Counted from the first letter of the stretch, positions 41,418-49,948 are shown. The stretch: 64,000 bases of DNA from DATFCK01 sp963728975 (GCA_963728975.1 CAVSMF010000001.1:1674001-1738000), one strand, 5' to 3'. Numbers and translations: made by a program. The notes: generated by a model from the letters alone, not told the origin.

Positions 41418-41950
41418 CGGGTCTCTATCAGCTCGGGTGATCGATCGAGTTGATGATTCATCTTGTCCCGTTTCAGAACGCTGTAGAGGAACCAAACGAT
41501 AAACCCGTTGGCCAGCAGGATCAGGACACTGGGTAAACTGGGCCGGTGCCAGATATGGCGCGCTTCGATGGGAATGAAGGCCGCGGTCGCAAAAATCATC
41601 AGAAATTCCGCCCAGCGCTGTTGGAGATAAACGCCGATTCCCTCGGTCATGAGCACGGCCGAATAAAACAGAGCCAGAAAGCTGGTGGCCCTCAGGGCGC
41701 CGCCGGCCAGCACTGCCTGGAGCTTATTAAGCAGATAAAGAACCGCTCTGCTGTGTTCGAGCAGGATCTCGTCGGCGGCCCAGTTTCCGATCGCATCCAG
41801 CCAGCGGGTGCGGCTGTTCAAGAACAGGAGCGAGAATCCCAGAATCAGGAGCAATCCGCCTTTGGCAATCTTGAAAAGCGCGATCAATTTGAGATATCGA
41901 ACGCGCCGCGCCCCCTTCAAAATGGCAAGCTGATGTGGGGATTGACTCAT
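41414..41950 (-). CDS. DUF2127 family membrane protein
   Basis: 178 residues with about four membrane helices (LLLILGFSLLFL; TSFLALFYSAVLMTEGIGVYL; FLMIFATAAFIPIEA; SVLILLANGFIVWFLYSVL). The segment GIGVYLQQRWAEFLMIFATAAFIPIE matches the DUF2127 pattern (partial landmark: QQRWAEFL). Function unknown. Its stop overlaps the convergent maf end by 4 bases. It lies 26 bases after a VOC gene on the same strand. Confidence 0.8.
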   Translation of the reverse strand: MSQSPHQLAILKGARRVRYLKLIALFKIAKGGLLLILGFSLLFLNSRTRWLDAIGNWAADEILLEHSRAVLYLLNKLQAVLAGGALRATSFLALFYSAVLMTEGIGVYLQQRWAEFLMIFATAAFIPIEARHIWHRPSLPSVLILLANGFIVWFLYSVLKRDKMNHQLDRSPELIETR

Positions 41951-41976
41951 CCACCCAACTGCTCGCCGAATTTTTC

Positions 41977-42381
41977 TTATTCCGCAACGACTGGATTTTC
42001 GCGGCAGCAGATTTCGAGTTTGTTGCCTTCCGGATCCTCGAAAAAGAACGCATAATAGCCGGGGCTGTAGTCGCGACAGATTTCCGGTCCTTCCAGATTT
42101 CGCCCGCCGATCTCGCGAACGAGCTCGGCGATCCGGTCAATCTCCGGACGGGTCTCGGCCCAAAACGCAATTCGGATTCCGTTAGGCTGATGATTGGGAT
42201 CCTTTGTGAAACCAAAGAATTCCGACGGTTTATCGGGGCCGACTGAGTAAAACGTGGCCCACTCCTCATCCGAACGGTCGTGGGTAAACCCGAGTGCAGG
42301 CAAAAGTTTTCCGTAAAACCCTCTGGCTGCTTTCATGTCTTTAACCCGCAAATCGATGTGATCGAAACGCCGTGTTTTCAT
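41977..42381 (-). CDS. VOC (glyoxalase/bleomycin-resistance) family protein
   Basis: 134 residues with paired beta-alpha-beta-beta-beta modules. FDHIDLRVKDMKAARGFYGKLLPALGF is the canonical N-terminal module (key residues HID and FY), and YYAFFFEDPEGNKLEICC holds the C-terminal metal-ligand Glu. Members include glyoxalases, dioxygenases and resistance proteins; the substrate cannot be told. Part of a minus-strand group with DUF3052 upstream and DUF2127 downstream. Confidence 0.85.
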   Translation of the reverse strand: MKTRRFDHIDLRVKDMKAARGFYGKLLPALGFTHDRSDEEWATFYSVGPDKPSEFFGFTKDPNHQPNGIRIAFWAETRPEIDRIAELVREIGGRNLEGPEICRDYSPGYYAFFFEDPEGNKLEICCRENPVVAE

Positions 42382-42404
42382 TTTCCGTGATCCGCCGGTC
42401 GCAG

Positions 42405-42821
42405 TCAGCGTCCTGTCTTTCGTTGCTCTCGTCGAACCATTAATTTTAGACCGGACCAGATTTCATCGACTGCGCACACTTTGACGTCGACGAGACCCAA
42501 AGGCAAAGCAACGGTGCGGACAACGTCCTCGGTAACATCGGTTGAAACCCCTGAAGACTTTTTTGGCCACGACACCCATAATACCCCGGTGTCGGCCAGG
42601 GCCGGGCGGAGCCGGCCGAGTTTCTCTTCAAGGAAACGCCGGCGATCGGCGAACAAGTGAATGAGATTTTCGTTCCTGCCGGCACGATTGGTGAAGCGGA
42701 TTTTTTTTGAGGATGGTCCGAGCAGTTTGCGATAGTTGGCGGGCGCCTTGATGGCCAGGAGGGTTGCGCCCGGCTTGATCCCAAGTTTTTGGGCGAGAGG
42801 GGTAGCTGAGTAACCGGCCAT
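42405..42821 (-). CDS. DUF3052 domain protein
   Basis: 138 residues starting MAGYSATPLAQKLGIKPGAT, the recognised DUF3052 opening. ADTGVLWVSWPKKSSGVSTD and VDVKVCAVDEIWSGLKLMVR complete the domain. Proteins of this family are widespread, small and of unknown function. First gene of the minus-strand group 42821-41414. Confidence 0.85.
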   Translation of the reverse strand: MAGYSATPLAQKLGIKPGATLLAIKAPANYRKLLGPSSKKIRFTNRAGRNENLIHLFADRRRFLEEKLGRLRPALADTGVLWVSWPKKSSGVSTDVTEDVVRTVALPLGLVDVKVCAVDEIWSGLKLMVRREQRKTGR

Positions 42822-42934
42822 GGATTTTCGAACTAAGCGCGATTAGCCCGCGAGTGCAATGACTTGCGAAGGACCGGGAATTCCCTTTTGATAGCAGCCA
42901 TATAAATACGTGCAAACAAGCGATTGATGGCTGT

Positions 42935-43768
42935 TTGTGGACTGGTCTGGTCGCCCTGGCGGTGTTGCTTTCGAGTTGTGGAGAACAATCGCGTTCGGTT
43001 TCCGGCACAATCGAAGTCGATGAAGTCCATGTTGGCCCGCGGGCCGGGGGACGGGTCGCCAAGATCTTTGCCTGGGAAGGCGATAAATTGCGCCCCGGGC
43101 AACCGATCGTCCAGTTGGATGCCGAGGAATTGAAAGCGCGCCGCGATCTCGCCGTCGCTCAGGTGGATACCGCCGTTCACGATGCGGATGCCCAAAACGC
43201 GCAGCTCGATTTTTTGCGGGACGACGCCAAACGCCAGGCCGAGTTACTCAAGCGCAATGTGGTTTCACCCAGCGACGCCGAGCGGGCGGAAAGCGCTGCC
43301 CGAGCCCAACAGAAAAATGTTGCGGCGGCGAGGACCCGCGTCATCCAGGCTCAGGCCCAACTGGCCGACATCGATGCCCAGCTCGCCGAAATGCAGGTCA
43401 CCGCGCCGACTGAGTCGATTCTGGAGGTTTTGAGCGTCAAAGTCGGCGACGTCCTTCCGGCCAACCGGGAGGTTGCGACCTTGATTCTGCCCCAACACTT
43501 GTGGGTCCGGGTTTACGTTCCGGAAACCTGGCTGGGGCTGATCAAGGTGGGAGAACCGGTGCGCGTGCGGGTCGATTCTTTTCCGGGAAGAGACTTTCCG
43601 GGAACGGTGGAACAGGTCAATCGGCAAGCCGAATTTACACCCCGCAATGTCCAGACGGTTGCCGACCGCATTCGGCAGGTCTTTGGAATCAAGGTCCGGC
43701 TGCCTAACAAGGAGGACAAATTGCGCGCCGGAATGGCCGCAGATGTTTATTTTCCGGATTTGAAATGA
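42935..43768 (+). CDS. HlyD-family periplasmic adaptor lipoprotein
   Basis: 277 residues from a TTG; no in-frame ATG is available. The signal LVALAVLLSSC is a lipobox. A biotinyl-lipoyl domain (VDEVHVGPRAGGRVAKIF), a coiled-coil hairpin (about 55-140) and a beta-barrel domain follow, ending FGIKVRLPNKEDKLRAGM, which is usual for YbhG/HlyD adaptors. It bridges an inner-membrane pump and an outer-membrane channel. The ABC ATPase and permease genes follow, but a 105-bp repeat array separates them. No TolC is seen. Confidence 0.88.
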   Translation: MWTGLVALAVLLSSCGEQSRSVSGTIEVDEVHVGPRAGGRVAKIFAWEGDKLRPGQPIVQLDAEELKARRDLAVAQVDTAVHDADAQNAQLDFLRDDAKRQAELLKRNVVSPSDAERAESAARAQQKNVAAARTRVIQAQAQLADIDAQLAEMQVTAPTESILEVLSVKVGDVLPANREVATLILPQHLWVRVYVPETWLGLIKVGEPVRVRVDSFPGRDFPGTVEQVNRQAEFTPRNVQTVADRIRQVFGIKVRLPNKEDKLRAGMAADVYFPDLK

Positions 43769-43791
43769 ATCTGGGACAGGAAAGCAGGATG

Positions 43792-44313
43792 GAATCTGGA
43801 AGCCAGGAAGCCAGGAAAAGATCTCTGAGGAACGCAGGAACGCAGGAATCTGGTTGTAGGGCGTCTCTGTGAGACGCCGGGAGAGGGAGGAAATTTGAAT
43901 CTGGAAGCCAGGAAGCCAGGAAAAGATCTCTGAGGAACGCAGGAACGCAGGAATCTGGTTGTAGGGCGTCTCTGTGAGACGCCGGGAGAGGGAGGAAATT
44001 TGAATCTGGAAGCCAGGAAGCCAGGAAAAGATCTCTGAGGAACGCAGGAACGCAGGAATCTGGTTGTAGGGCGTCTCTGTGAGACGCCGGGAGAGGGAGG
44101 AAATTTGAATCTGGAAGCCAGGAAGCCAGGAAAAGATCTCTGAGGAAAGCAGGAACGCAGGAATCTGGTTGTAGGGCGTCTCTGTGAGACGCCGGTGAGA
44201 GGGAGGAAAATTGAATCTGGAAGCCAGGAAACCAGGAAAAGATCTCTGAGGAAAACAGGAACGCAGGAATGAATCTGGAACAGAAAAGCGGGGATGAAAT
44301 CTGGAAGTTGAAC
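43792..44313. repeat. 105-bp tandem repeat array (about 4.8 copies) inside the efflux operon
   Basis: Units begin GAATCTGGAAGCCAGGAAGC at 43792, 43897, 44002, 44107 and 44213 (periods 105, 105, 105, 106); the last copy is cut short. Each full unit carries the hairpin GGCGTCTCTGTGAGACGCC and purine-rich GGAACGCAGGAA repeats. Copies 1-3 are almost identical and copies 4-5 diverge. The minus strand reads an open frame of periodic peptides, judged not a gene. Confidence 0.9.
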
Positions 44314-44344
44314 CTGTCAATTCGGAGATCCTCAAAACCTTTTT

Positions 44345-45304
44345 ATGTCTGAAGCGATGATCGAGTGCGAAGGTCTGACGAAACGATTCGGCAGTTTCAC
44401 CGCCGTTGATCACGTCTCGTTTTCCGTGGCCAAAGGCTCCATCTTCGGTTTTCTCGGCCCGAATGGCTCCGGTAAATCGACCGTTATTCGGATGCTTTGC
44501 GGGATTCTGGAGCCGACCGAAGGAACGGCCCGCATTGGGGGCCATGATATCATCCGGGAAGGCGACACGATCAAGGAGATGATCGGCTACATGTCGCAGC
44601 AGTTCTCTCTCTATGATGAGCTAACCGTAAACGAAAACCTTATCTTTTCCGGCAAGCTTTACGGATTGAGTGGCCGGAATCTGCATCGGCGGCGAGACAA
44701 TTTGATCGCGCTTACCCATCTCGAGCCCTACATCAACCGGCGGGCGGCATTGCTTTCCGGCGGCTGGCGACAGCGCCTGGCCATGGCGTGCTCCCTGATG
44801 CATGAACCGACGGTGTTGTTTCTGGATGAACCCACTGCCGGCATCGATCCGGTGGCCCGCCGGGAGTTATGGGATCTGCTTTTTAAATTTTCGAGCGAAG
44901 GCATGACTCTTTTCGTCACCACCCATTACATGGACGAAGCGGAGCGGTGCTCGCACGTTGGCTATATCTACATGTCGAAACTGATCGTCTGGGGCGAGCC
45001 CGATGAGCTGAAACAACTGGCGGATGTCAATCCACCCGGAACACGGCGCCTCGACGTGACCTGCGATCATGTCACGATTGCCCTACAGGCGATCCGGCAG
45101 TTGCCTGGAGTGCGGAACGCCACCGTTTTCGGACAATCGATGCATCTGTTGGTCGAGCAAAATGTGAGCGGCGCCGAAATCGAGGCCAAGTTGCGCGGGG
45201 TCGGGATTTCTCACGCCGAAATTCACGAGATCGGTCCTTCCCTGGAAGATGTGTTTGTGACCTTGAGCGAAAGACATTCGCAGGAACAGGAGAAGGCCGC
45301 GTGA
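44345..45304 (+). CDS. ABC-2 type transporter ATP-binding protein
   Basis: 319 residues. Walker A GPNGSGKST (38-46), signature LSGGWRQR, Walker B VLFLDEPTAG, and the switch histidine in TTHYMDEAERC. The C-terminal 90 residues resemble the drug-export class (CcmA/YbhF). It pairs with the ABC-2 permease encoded 12 bases downstream and the adaptor encoded upstream, as in E. coli ybhGFSR, an exporter of cationic drugs. Only one ATPase domain is present, where YbhF has two. Confidence 0.9.
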   Translation: MSEAMIECEGLTKRFGSFTAVDHVSFSVAKGSIFGFLGPNGSGKSTVIRMLCGILEPTEGTARIGGHDIIREGDTIKEMIGYMSQQFSLYDELTVNENLIFSGKLYGLSGRNLHRRRDNLIALTHLEPYINRRAALLSGGWRQRLAMACSLMHEPTVLFLDEPTAGIDPVARRELWDLLFKFSSEGMTLFVTTHYMDEAERCSHVGYIYMSKLIVWGEPDELKQLADVNPPGTRRLDVTCDHVTIALQAIRQLPGVRNATVFGQSMHLLVEQNVSGAEIEAKLRGVGISHAEIHEIGPSLEDVFVTLSERHSQEQEKAA

Positions 45305-45316
45305 CTTGATCGCAAC

Positions 45317-46441
45317 ATGAAACGCACTCCTTTTCGCGGTCTCGGCGCAATTTTGTTCAAGGAGTTCATCGTGGTGTGGCGCGATCCGATGACGTTGTTC
45401 TTCATGTTCTTCCCGCCCCTGGTTGAAATGATTGCCTTCGGTTACGCCCTCGATACCGACGTCAAGCACATGGCCATGGTCATTCTGAACCAGGACCGGA
45501 CAGTGGAGAGCAGACAGTTCATTGACCGGTTCGTTAATACCGAGACCTTTCGCGTGGTCGGGGAAGTTCAAAGTATTGACGCCATGGCGGCTGAGATCCG
45601 GAAGGGGCACGCTTACGTCGGATTGGAAATCCCGCCCAATTTCACCCGCGATCTCCGCGCTGGATTTCCCGCTCAGGTCCAAATGTTGATCGATGGCTCC
45701 AATTCAACCACCGCCCTCCAGGCCTTGAATACCGCTCTGGCCGTAGCTCTCACCCAGTCGATTGAAGCGTTACTCCGCGAAACCGGCCGCCCCGTTCCAC
45801 CGGTGGAGATCCGGCCGCAAATGCTTTACAACCCGACCATGCGCAGCCCGAACTTTTATATTCCCGGTGTGATCGGCATCGTTTTACAGATCGGCACCAC
45901 CTTTGCCACGGCCATGGCGGTGGTGCGGGAACGGGAGAAAGGCACGCTTGAGCAATTGCTGGTGAGCCCGCTCAGCCGCTGGGGACTCATGCTGGGCAAA
46001 CTCGTTCCTTACTTGTGTATCGGCATGACCATGGCCGTGCTCCTGTTTGCCATCATGCGCTTTCTTTTTCACGTCCCCATCGCCGGTAATGTCATTGCCA
46101 TGCTCTTCGCCACTTTTGTCTATGTTTTCGCCCTTCTCAGTCTCGGTTTGTTGGTGGCGACCAAGGCCGAAAATCAAATGCAGGCCCTTCAGATGTCGAT
46201 GACCTTTATGTTGCCCAGCGTTTTCTTTTCCGGTTTTGTTTTCCCGCGAGAAACAATGCCCTGGATTTTTTACGCGCTCGGCGCGCTTCTGCCCGCCACC
46301 TATTTTATTTCCCTGATGCGGGCGATCATTCTGCGAGGAGCCCATTTTTTCGAATACTGGCCCCATCTCGCAATCCTTATTGTCATGGCCGCCGTCCTCT
46401 TTTTTGTCTGCGCCTTGATGTTCCGGAAAAAGATTGGCTGA
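45317..46441 (+). CDS. ABC-2 type transporter permease
   Basis: 374 residues with the ABC-2 layout: a cytoplasmic start (AILFKEFIVVWRDPMTLFFMFFPP), a first helix, a large periplasmic domain (about 50-175) and five C-terminal helices with REREKGTLEQLLVSPLSRWGLMLGKLVPY (key part: EKGTLEQLLVSPL). It is like YbhS/YbhR, but a single permease gene is present, so the transporter would be a homodimer. Confidence 0.9.
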   Translation: MKRTPFRGLGAILFKEFIVVWRDPMTLFFMFFPPLVEMIAFGYALDTDVKHMAMVILNQDRTVESRQFIDRFVNTETFRVVGEVQSIDAMAAEIRKGHAYVGLEIPPNFTRDLRAGFPAQVQMLIDGSNSTTALQALNTALAVALTQSIEALLRETGRPVPPVEIRPQMLYNPTMRSPNFYIPGVIGIVLQIGTTFATAMAVVREREKGTLEQLLVSPLSRWGLMLGKLVPYLCIGMTMAVLLFAIMRFLFHVPIAGNVIAMLFATFVYVFALLSLGLLVATKAENQMQALQMSMTFMLPSVFFSGFVFPRETMPWIFYALGALLPATYFISLMRAIILRGAHFFEYWPHLAILIVMAAVLFFVCALMFRKKIG

Positions 46442-46464
46442 CCCCGGGGCGACCCTTTTTCCGA

Positions 46465-47493
46465 GTGAATTTTCGGCAGCGCCCCCGGCCTCTGTTTGGC
46501 CGGGTCTTGCTCAGCGGCCTGCGGGTTAGTCTCGCGGTAGCCGCGGTATTTGCGCTACTTTGGTGGTTTGGAGTGAGAATGCCCGGGAAAAACGTTGCAC
46601 GCGCCGCTCCCTTGTCCCCGGACGAAACCGCCCTGCGAACCGAGCTGCAATCCGATGTCCGGAAGCTTGCCGGCGAAATTGGGGAGCGAAATCTTTCCCA
46701 TTATCCTGCTCTCGATGCAGCGGCCCGATTTATCGAGCATTCCTTCTCCGCGGCCGGTCTGCCTTCGCGCCGCGATACCTACGAACTGCGCGGGCGCGCC
46801 TGTCACAATATTGAAGCGGAGATTCCCGGCGCTTCCGGCGACGTGGTCGTGATCGGCGCCCATTACGATTCGGTGTTCGGTTGCCCTGGCGCCAATGACA
46901 ACGCCAGCGGGGTGGCCGCGATGCTTGCCCTGGCCCGCCGGTTTTCGAGAAAACGGTGCGCGGCAACGATTCGGTTCGTTGCTTTCGTTAACGAGGAGCC
47001 GCCCTATTTTCAAACGCCGGAAATGGGCAGCTTGGTTTACGCCAGGCGTTGCCATGCGCGCGGCGATCGGATTACGGCCATGATCAGTCTTGAGACTATC
47101 GGATATTTTTCCGATTCGCCGCATTCCCAAACGTATCCGTCCCTGGGTCTGGGAATGTTCTATCCTAAGATTGGAAATTTCATTGGCTTTGTTGGGAATC
47201 TCGCCTCCCGAAACCTGGTCAGGCGCGTGGTGAGAAGCTTTCGCGCTGCGGGCCGCATCCCTTCCCAGGGCGCGGCGGTGCCCGGTTTTATTCCGGGAGT
47301 ATCGTGGTCCGACCAATGGTCTTTCTGGCAGCAGGGATATCCCGGGCTGATGGTTACCGACACCGCGCCATTTCGCTATCCTCATTATCACGAGCCTGAG
47401 GACACTCCGGACAAGCTTGATTACGATCGATTCGCCCTGGTTGTCAGCGGCATGGAAAAAGCAATCGGCGAACTTGCCGGCGCGCAGCCCTAA
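46465..47493 (+). CDS. M28 family zinc peptidase, membrane-anchored
   Basis: 342 residues (GTG start). An N-terminal helix (LAVAAVFALLWWFGV) anchors the enzyme. The zinc ligands of M28 are visible: His and Asp in GAHYDSVFG and GANDNASG, the catalytic and ligand Glu pair in FVNEEPP, SLETIGYF, and a final His in PHYHEPEDTPDKLDY. Likely an aminopeptidase acting outside the cytoplasm. It follows the efflux operon by 23 bases. Confidence 0.88.
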   Translation: MNFRQRPRPLFGRVLLSGLRVSLAVAAVFALLWWFGVRMPGKNVARAAPLSPDETALRTELQSDVRKLAGEIGERNLSHYPALDAAARFIEHSFSAAGLPSRRDTYELRGRACHNIEAEIPGASGDVVVIGAHYDSVFGCPGANDNASGVAAMLALARRFSRKRCAATIRFVAFVNEEPPYFQTPEMGSLVYARRCHARGDRITAMISLETIGYFSDSPHSQTYPSLGLGMFYPKIGNFIGFVGNLASRNLVRRVVRSFRAAGRIPSQGAAVPGFIPGVSWSDQWSFWQQGYPGLMVTDTAPFRYPHYHEPEDTPDKLDYDRFALVVSGMEKAIGELAGAQP

Positions 47494-47555
47494 GCACAGC
47501 TGCCCAAATCGGACAAGCCGCCCGATCCGATTGTGTCGTCTCGCCGGCCCGGAGA

Positions 47556-48059
47556 TTATCTCTTCGGCGTCTTTTGCCCGACCGGGCTGGGCCGATGAAA
47601 GGAAAACCGGTATCCCTCGTAAACCGCGATGGCGTAGAACACCAGATCCATGGGAGAGAATGCCTCTGCCATAATTGCCGGAACTTTCGCGTAATTCAGC
47701 GTGGTCAGCGTATTCAACACATTCAGATGTTGCTGCTTGCACACGAACAAAATGATCGAGAGAAAGTTGCCCAGGAGACACCCAAACAACGCCAGCACTC
47801 CGCCCACCAGCCCGAAAATTTTATCCACGCCTTTCCCCAGGCGCACGGCAAAACCGACAATGAACCCGACCGCGATCGCCAGGTATCCAATCTGATATCC
47901 GGTTTCGAAACTGACAGCCGCCCAGACAATGGCGCCGATGATGGCTGCGGCGACGCCTGCGATCAGAGCGACCGGCAGGTTCTGCCCGGCCCGGAGCGCC
48001 GCCGGATCCTGCGGAGAAACCGCGCCCGCGTTGCCGTCTGGCGGTTGATCGTTCTCCAT
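47556..48059 (-). CDS. Small integral membrane protein, unknown family
   Basis: 167 residues. A polar N-terminus of 28 residues is followed by four helices (VALIAGVAAAIIGAIVWAAV; IGYLAIAVGFIVGFAVRLG; IFGLVGGVLALFGCLLGNFLSIILFVC; PMDLVFYAIAVYEGYRF). The VGFIVGFAVR-GxG-IDKxFG-type pattern occurs in many small uncharacterised membrane proteins. Its ATG overlaps the stop of the DUF1059 frame (TAAATG), so it is likely co-transcribed with the peroxiredoxin gene. Confidence 0.7.
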   Translation of the reverse strand: MENDQPPDGNAGAVSPQDPAALRAGQNLPVALIAGVAAAIIGAIVWAAVSFETGYQIGYLAIAVGFIVGFAVRLGKGVDKIFGLVGGVLALFGCLLGNFLSIILFVCKQQHLNVLNTLTTLNYAKVPAIMAEAFSPMDLVFYAIAVYEGYRFSFHRPSPVGQKTPKR

Positions 48060-48248
48060 TTAGTCGTTCTCGTCTTTGAGCATCGACCTCAGCTGCTCGC
48101 GCAACTCGGAAGACTTTTGGTGTCCGTGGGCCGATGCTGCGTGCTGCACCGCCGCATCCAGCACCTCTTCTTCCGTCCCCGATATTTTAAGCGAGCATTT
48201 TTTTTCGCTGGGATGATCCCGGCAATCGATGGACTTTCGTCCGGCTAT
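48060..48248 (-). CDS. DUF1059 small protein; start codon unclear
   Basis: A frame of about 60 codons directly after the peroxiredoxin stop. It reads KSIDCRDHPSEKKCSL, then EEEVLDAAVQHAASAHGH and ELREQLRSMLKDEND. This matches DUF1059 (two Cys, a conserved EEEVL..A.HA...HG). From the preceding TGA (48258-48260) to the first conserved residue there is no ATG, GTG or TTG; candidates are ATA (48246-48248) or ATC (48228-48230). It may use a rare start, be read through from the upstream gene, or be a recent pseudogene. Confidence 0.6.
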   Translation of the reverse strand: MAGRKSIDCRDHPSEKKCSLKISGTEEEVLDAAVQHAASAHGHQKSSELREQLRSMLKDEND

Positions 48249-48257
48249 ATTTGCCGT

Positions 48258-48791
48258 TCAGCTTTTCTTTAGTTCATCCAAATCTTTCAGCAGTTGTTCG
48301 CTGTGCGTAGCCGGTTTTACCCCGGTATACACTTTGGCAATTTCGCCCTTTGGATTGATGACGAAAGTGTTCCGGGCCGCCATGGTTGCGCCCTTGTATT
48401 CCATGGCCGAGCCGTACTCGGTTGACACTTTCGCGCCTGGATCGGCCAGTAATTTGAAATTTAACCCTTCTTTCGCGCAGAAATCCTTGTGCGATTGCGC
48501 GCTGTCGACGCTCACCCCCAGAATAACAACCCCTGCTTGCTCGTATTTTGCCAGGTCGCGCTGAAAGTTCTTCGCTTCCAGGGTGCAACCGCTGGTGAAA
48601 TCCTTCGGGTAAAAATAGAGGACCACCCATTTCCCGCGGTAATCCTTTAAGTTGACCTGGGAACCATCCCCGGCCGTCAAACTAAACTCCGGCGCGGGCA
48701 TGCCGGCAGTGGGTTGCTTTTGGGTCTCGGCTGCGTTCATGACTCCGAATGTAACCAGTCCGATCGCCACTGATAAAAACATTTTGGTCAT
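48258..48791 (-). CDS. Exported peroxiredoxin, Bcp/PrxQ-like
   Basis: 177 residues. A signal peptide (FLSVAIGLVTFGVMNAAE) is unusual for Bcp, which is normally cytoplasmic. The peroxidatic cysteine is Cys69 in KDFTSGCTLEAKNF. The resolving Cys expected five residues later is Lys74, so it works as an atypical 1-Cys enzyme or uses Cys105-like FCAKEGL. It reduces peroxides in the periplasm, probably with a thioredoxin-like partner. Confidence 0.85.
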   Translation of the reverse strand: MTKMFLSVAIGLVTFGVMNAAETQKQPTAGMPAPEFSLTAGDGSQVNLKDYRGKWVVLYFYPKDFTSGCTLEAKNFQRDLAKYEQAGVVILGVSVDSAQSHKDFCAKEGLNFKLLADPGAKVSTEYGSAMEYKGATMAARNTFVINPKGEIAKVYTGVKPATHSEQLLKDLDELKKS

Positions 48792-48860
48792 TTTTTCGTC
48801 TCCGGTCCTGGCTTCAGCCTATCAGGCTCAACCCCATTCACAAGGATGAAGATCGGCTTG

Positions 48861-49052
48861 TTACCGGGCGATATCGCTTCCTGTCGTTGCCGCGACATCG
48901 GTTTTCCCTTCCTCCTCCCCAGGCGGTTTTGCGCGTCCAATCGTCATCGGGACCGGCGCGGCCAACCTCCATCCAATGACCATTACAGCCGCAATTCCCA
49001 GAAGCAGAAGGATTGGAATTGCAGCCAGGGTGAATAGTTGTTTTCTGTGCAA
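48861..49052 (-). CDS. Hypothetical single-pass membrane peptide
   Basis: 63 residues from TTG 49052: a hydrophobic helix (LFTLAAIPILLLLGIAAVMVIGW) followed by a polar tail KPPGEEEGKTDVAATTG. No family recognised. It starts head-to-head with the DUF488 gene (shared first base). Composition is plausible for a small anchored protein, but with so short a frame it could be chance. Confidence 0.4.
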   Translation of the reverse strand: MHRKQLFTLAAIPILLLLGIAAVMVIGWRLAAPVPMTIGRAKPPGEEEGKTDVAATTGSDIAR

Positions 49053-49579
49053 TGGCGAAAATTTGGACGGTCGGGCATTCCACTCGTAGCATTGCCGGAT
49101 TCATCTCGCTACTGGAAGAGAACGGAATCCAAGCAATCGCTGATGTCCGGATTTTTCCCGGCTCGAAACGCTACCCCCAGTTCGACAAGGAGGCGCTCGC
49201 CCAATCGTTGGGAGCGCGCGGTATTCGCTATGAACATTTTCCGGAGCTCGGGGGAAGGCGCAAACCCAAACCGGGTTCTTCCAATGTCGCGTGGAGAAAT
49301 GATGCTTTTCGCGGATACGCCGACTACATGGAAACCGAGCCGTTTCGACGGGGAGTGGAGAGGCTTCTCCATCTGGTTAATGACGCCGGACCCGTCGCAA
49401 TAATGTGCGCGGAAGCGGTTTGGTGGCGCTGTCATCGGGCACTCATCTCCGATTTTTTAAAGGCACATGGGACGGTGGTAGAACACATCGCTGGCAGCCA
49501 CCAGGTGCGGAGCCATCCCTTTACCTCGGCTGCCCATCTGATTGGCGGCGAGCTCAGTTACGGCTCGCAGTCAGGATGA
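49052..49579 (+). CDS. DUF488 family protein
   Basis: 175 residues. IWTVGHSTRSIAGFISLLEENGIQAIADVR is the DUF488 N-terminal signature (key: TVGHS, L...I..I.DVR), and MCAEAVWWRCHRALISDFL is the conserved CAExxWxxCHR block with two cysteines, a histidine and an arginine that suggest a catalytic or metal site. Function unknown. Monocistronic; it faces the tRNA-Lys/GIY-YIG locus. Confidence 0.88.
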   Translation: MAKIWTVGHSTRSIAGFISLLEENGIQAIADVRIFPGSKRYPQFDKEALAQSLGARGIRYEHFPELGGRRKPKPGSSNVAWRNDAFRGYADYMETEPFRRGVERLLHLVNDAGPVAIMCAEAVWWRCHRALISDFLKAHGTVVEHIAGSHQVRSHPFTSAAHLIGGELSYGSQSG

Positions 49580-49644
49580 GAATCGGAGAGTGCGATGGAG
49601 AATTAACTGCCGCCGTTACAGAGCCTGGCGGAGATGAAAAATTC

Positions 49645-49699
49645 TGGGTCGGCCGGGACTCGAACCCGGAACCAACCCCGAAAGCATTCGGGGCTGCTC
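49645..49699 (-). repeat. tRNA-Lys 3'-half-like sequence, distal copy
   Basis: Bases 49645-49676 are identical to the 3' 32 bases of tRNA-Lys at 50281-50312 (variable loop, T-arm, acceptor 3' strand, discriminator). The likeness continues on the minus strand as AGAGCAGC followed by a re-made stem GCCCC-(10 nt)-GGGGT in the position of the anticodon arm. It is not a full tRNA: the 5' acceptor and the D-loop are missing. Confidence 0.85.
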
Positions 49700-49948
49700 T
49701 CAAGATTTTGGGAGCAGGGCGTGGAGAGCGAGTTTTGGGTTTTTCTTGCGCTTGAGCACTTGTTCGAGCTGGCGCGCGTGGGTCATGGTGGGGAGTTGGA
49801 GGGAGGCGGCCAACCCGATGGCCCCGCCCCAACGGCGGGTGGTGTGATTGCTACCGCGTTGATGTTCGGCAAGCCGACGAGCAAGGTTTTCGGTCGAGCC
49901 AATGTAATAACGTCCTGAAGCGCCGCGGAGGATGTAAACCCAGGCCAT
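49700..49948 (-). CDS. GIY-YIG nuclease, distal copy
   Basis: 82 residues starting MAWVYILRGASGRYYIGSTE. The motifs VYI and YIG stand for GIY and YIG, the catalytic Arg is in ENLARRLAEH and the Glu in ARQLEQVLKRKKNPK, as in UPF0213/YhbQ-like single-domain nucleases. It differs from the proximal copy by about three bases (Gly for Glu in the GGAI-LAAS segment). It starts 14 bases after a tRNA-Lys 3'-half sequence, and its TGA falls in the tRNA-like tail. The target is unknown. Confidence 0.85.
   Translation of the reverse strand: MAWVYILRGASGRYYIGSTENLARRLAEHQRGSNHTTRRWGGAIGLAASLQLPTMTHARQLEQVLKRKKNPKLALHALLPKS

Noticed and set aside
43792..44313. CRISPR array
   Set aside because: The 105-bp units are contiguous tandem copies without unique spacers, and no cas genes are present.
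43265..44545. 426-codon minus-strand ORF with periodic peptides
   Set aside because: It is the reverse reading of the hlyD-like gene and of the 105-bp repeat array; no domain and no start context.
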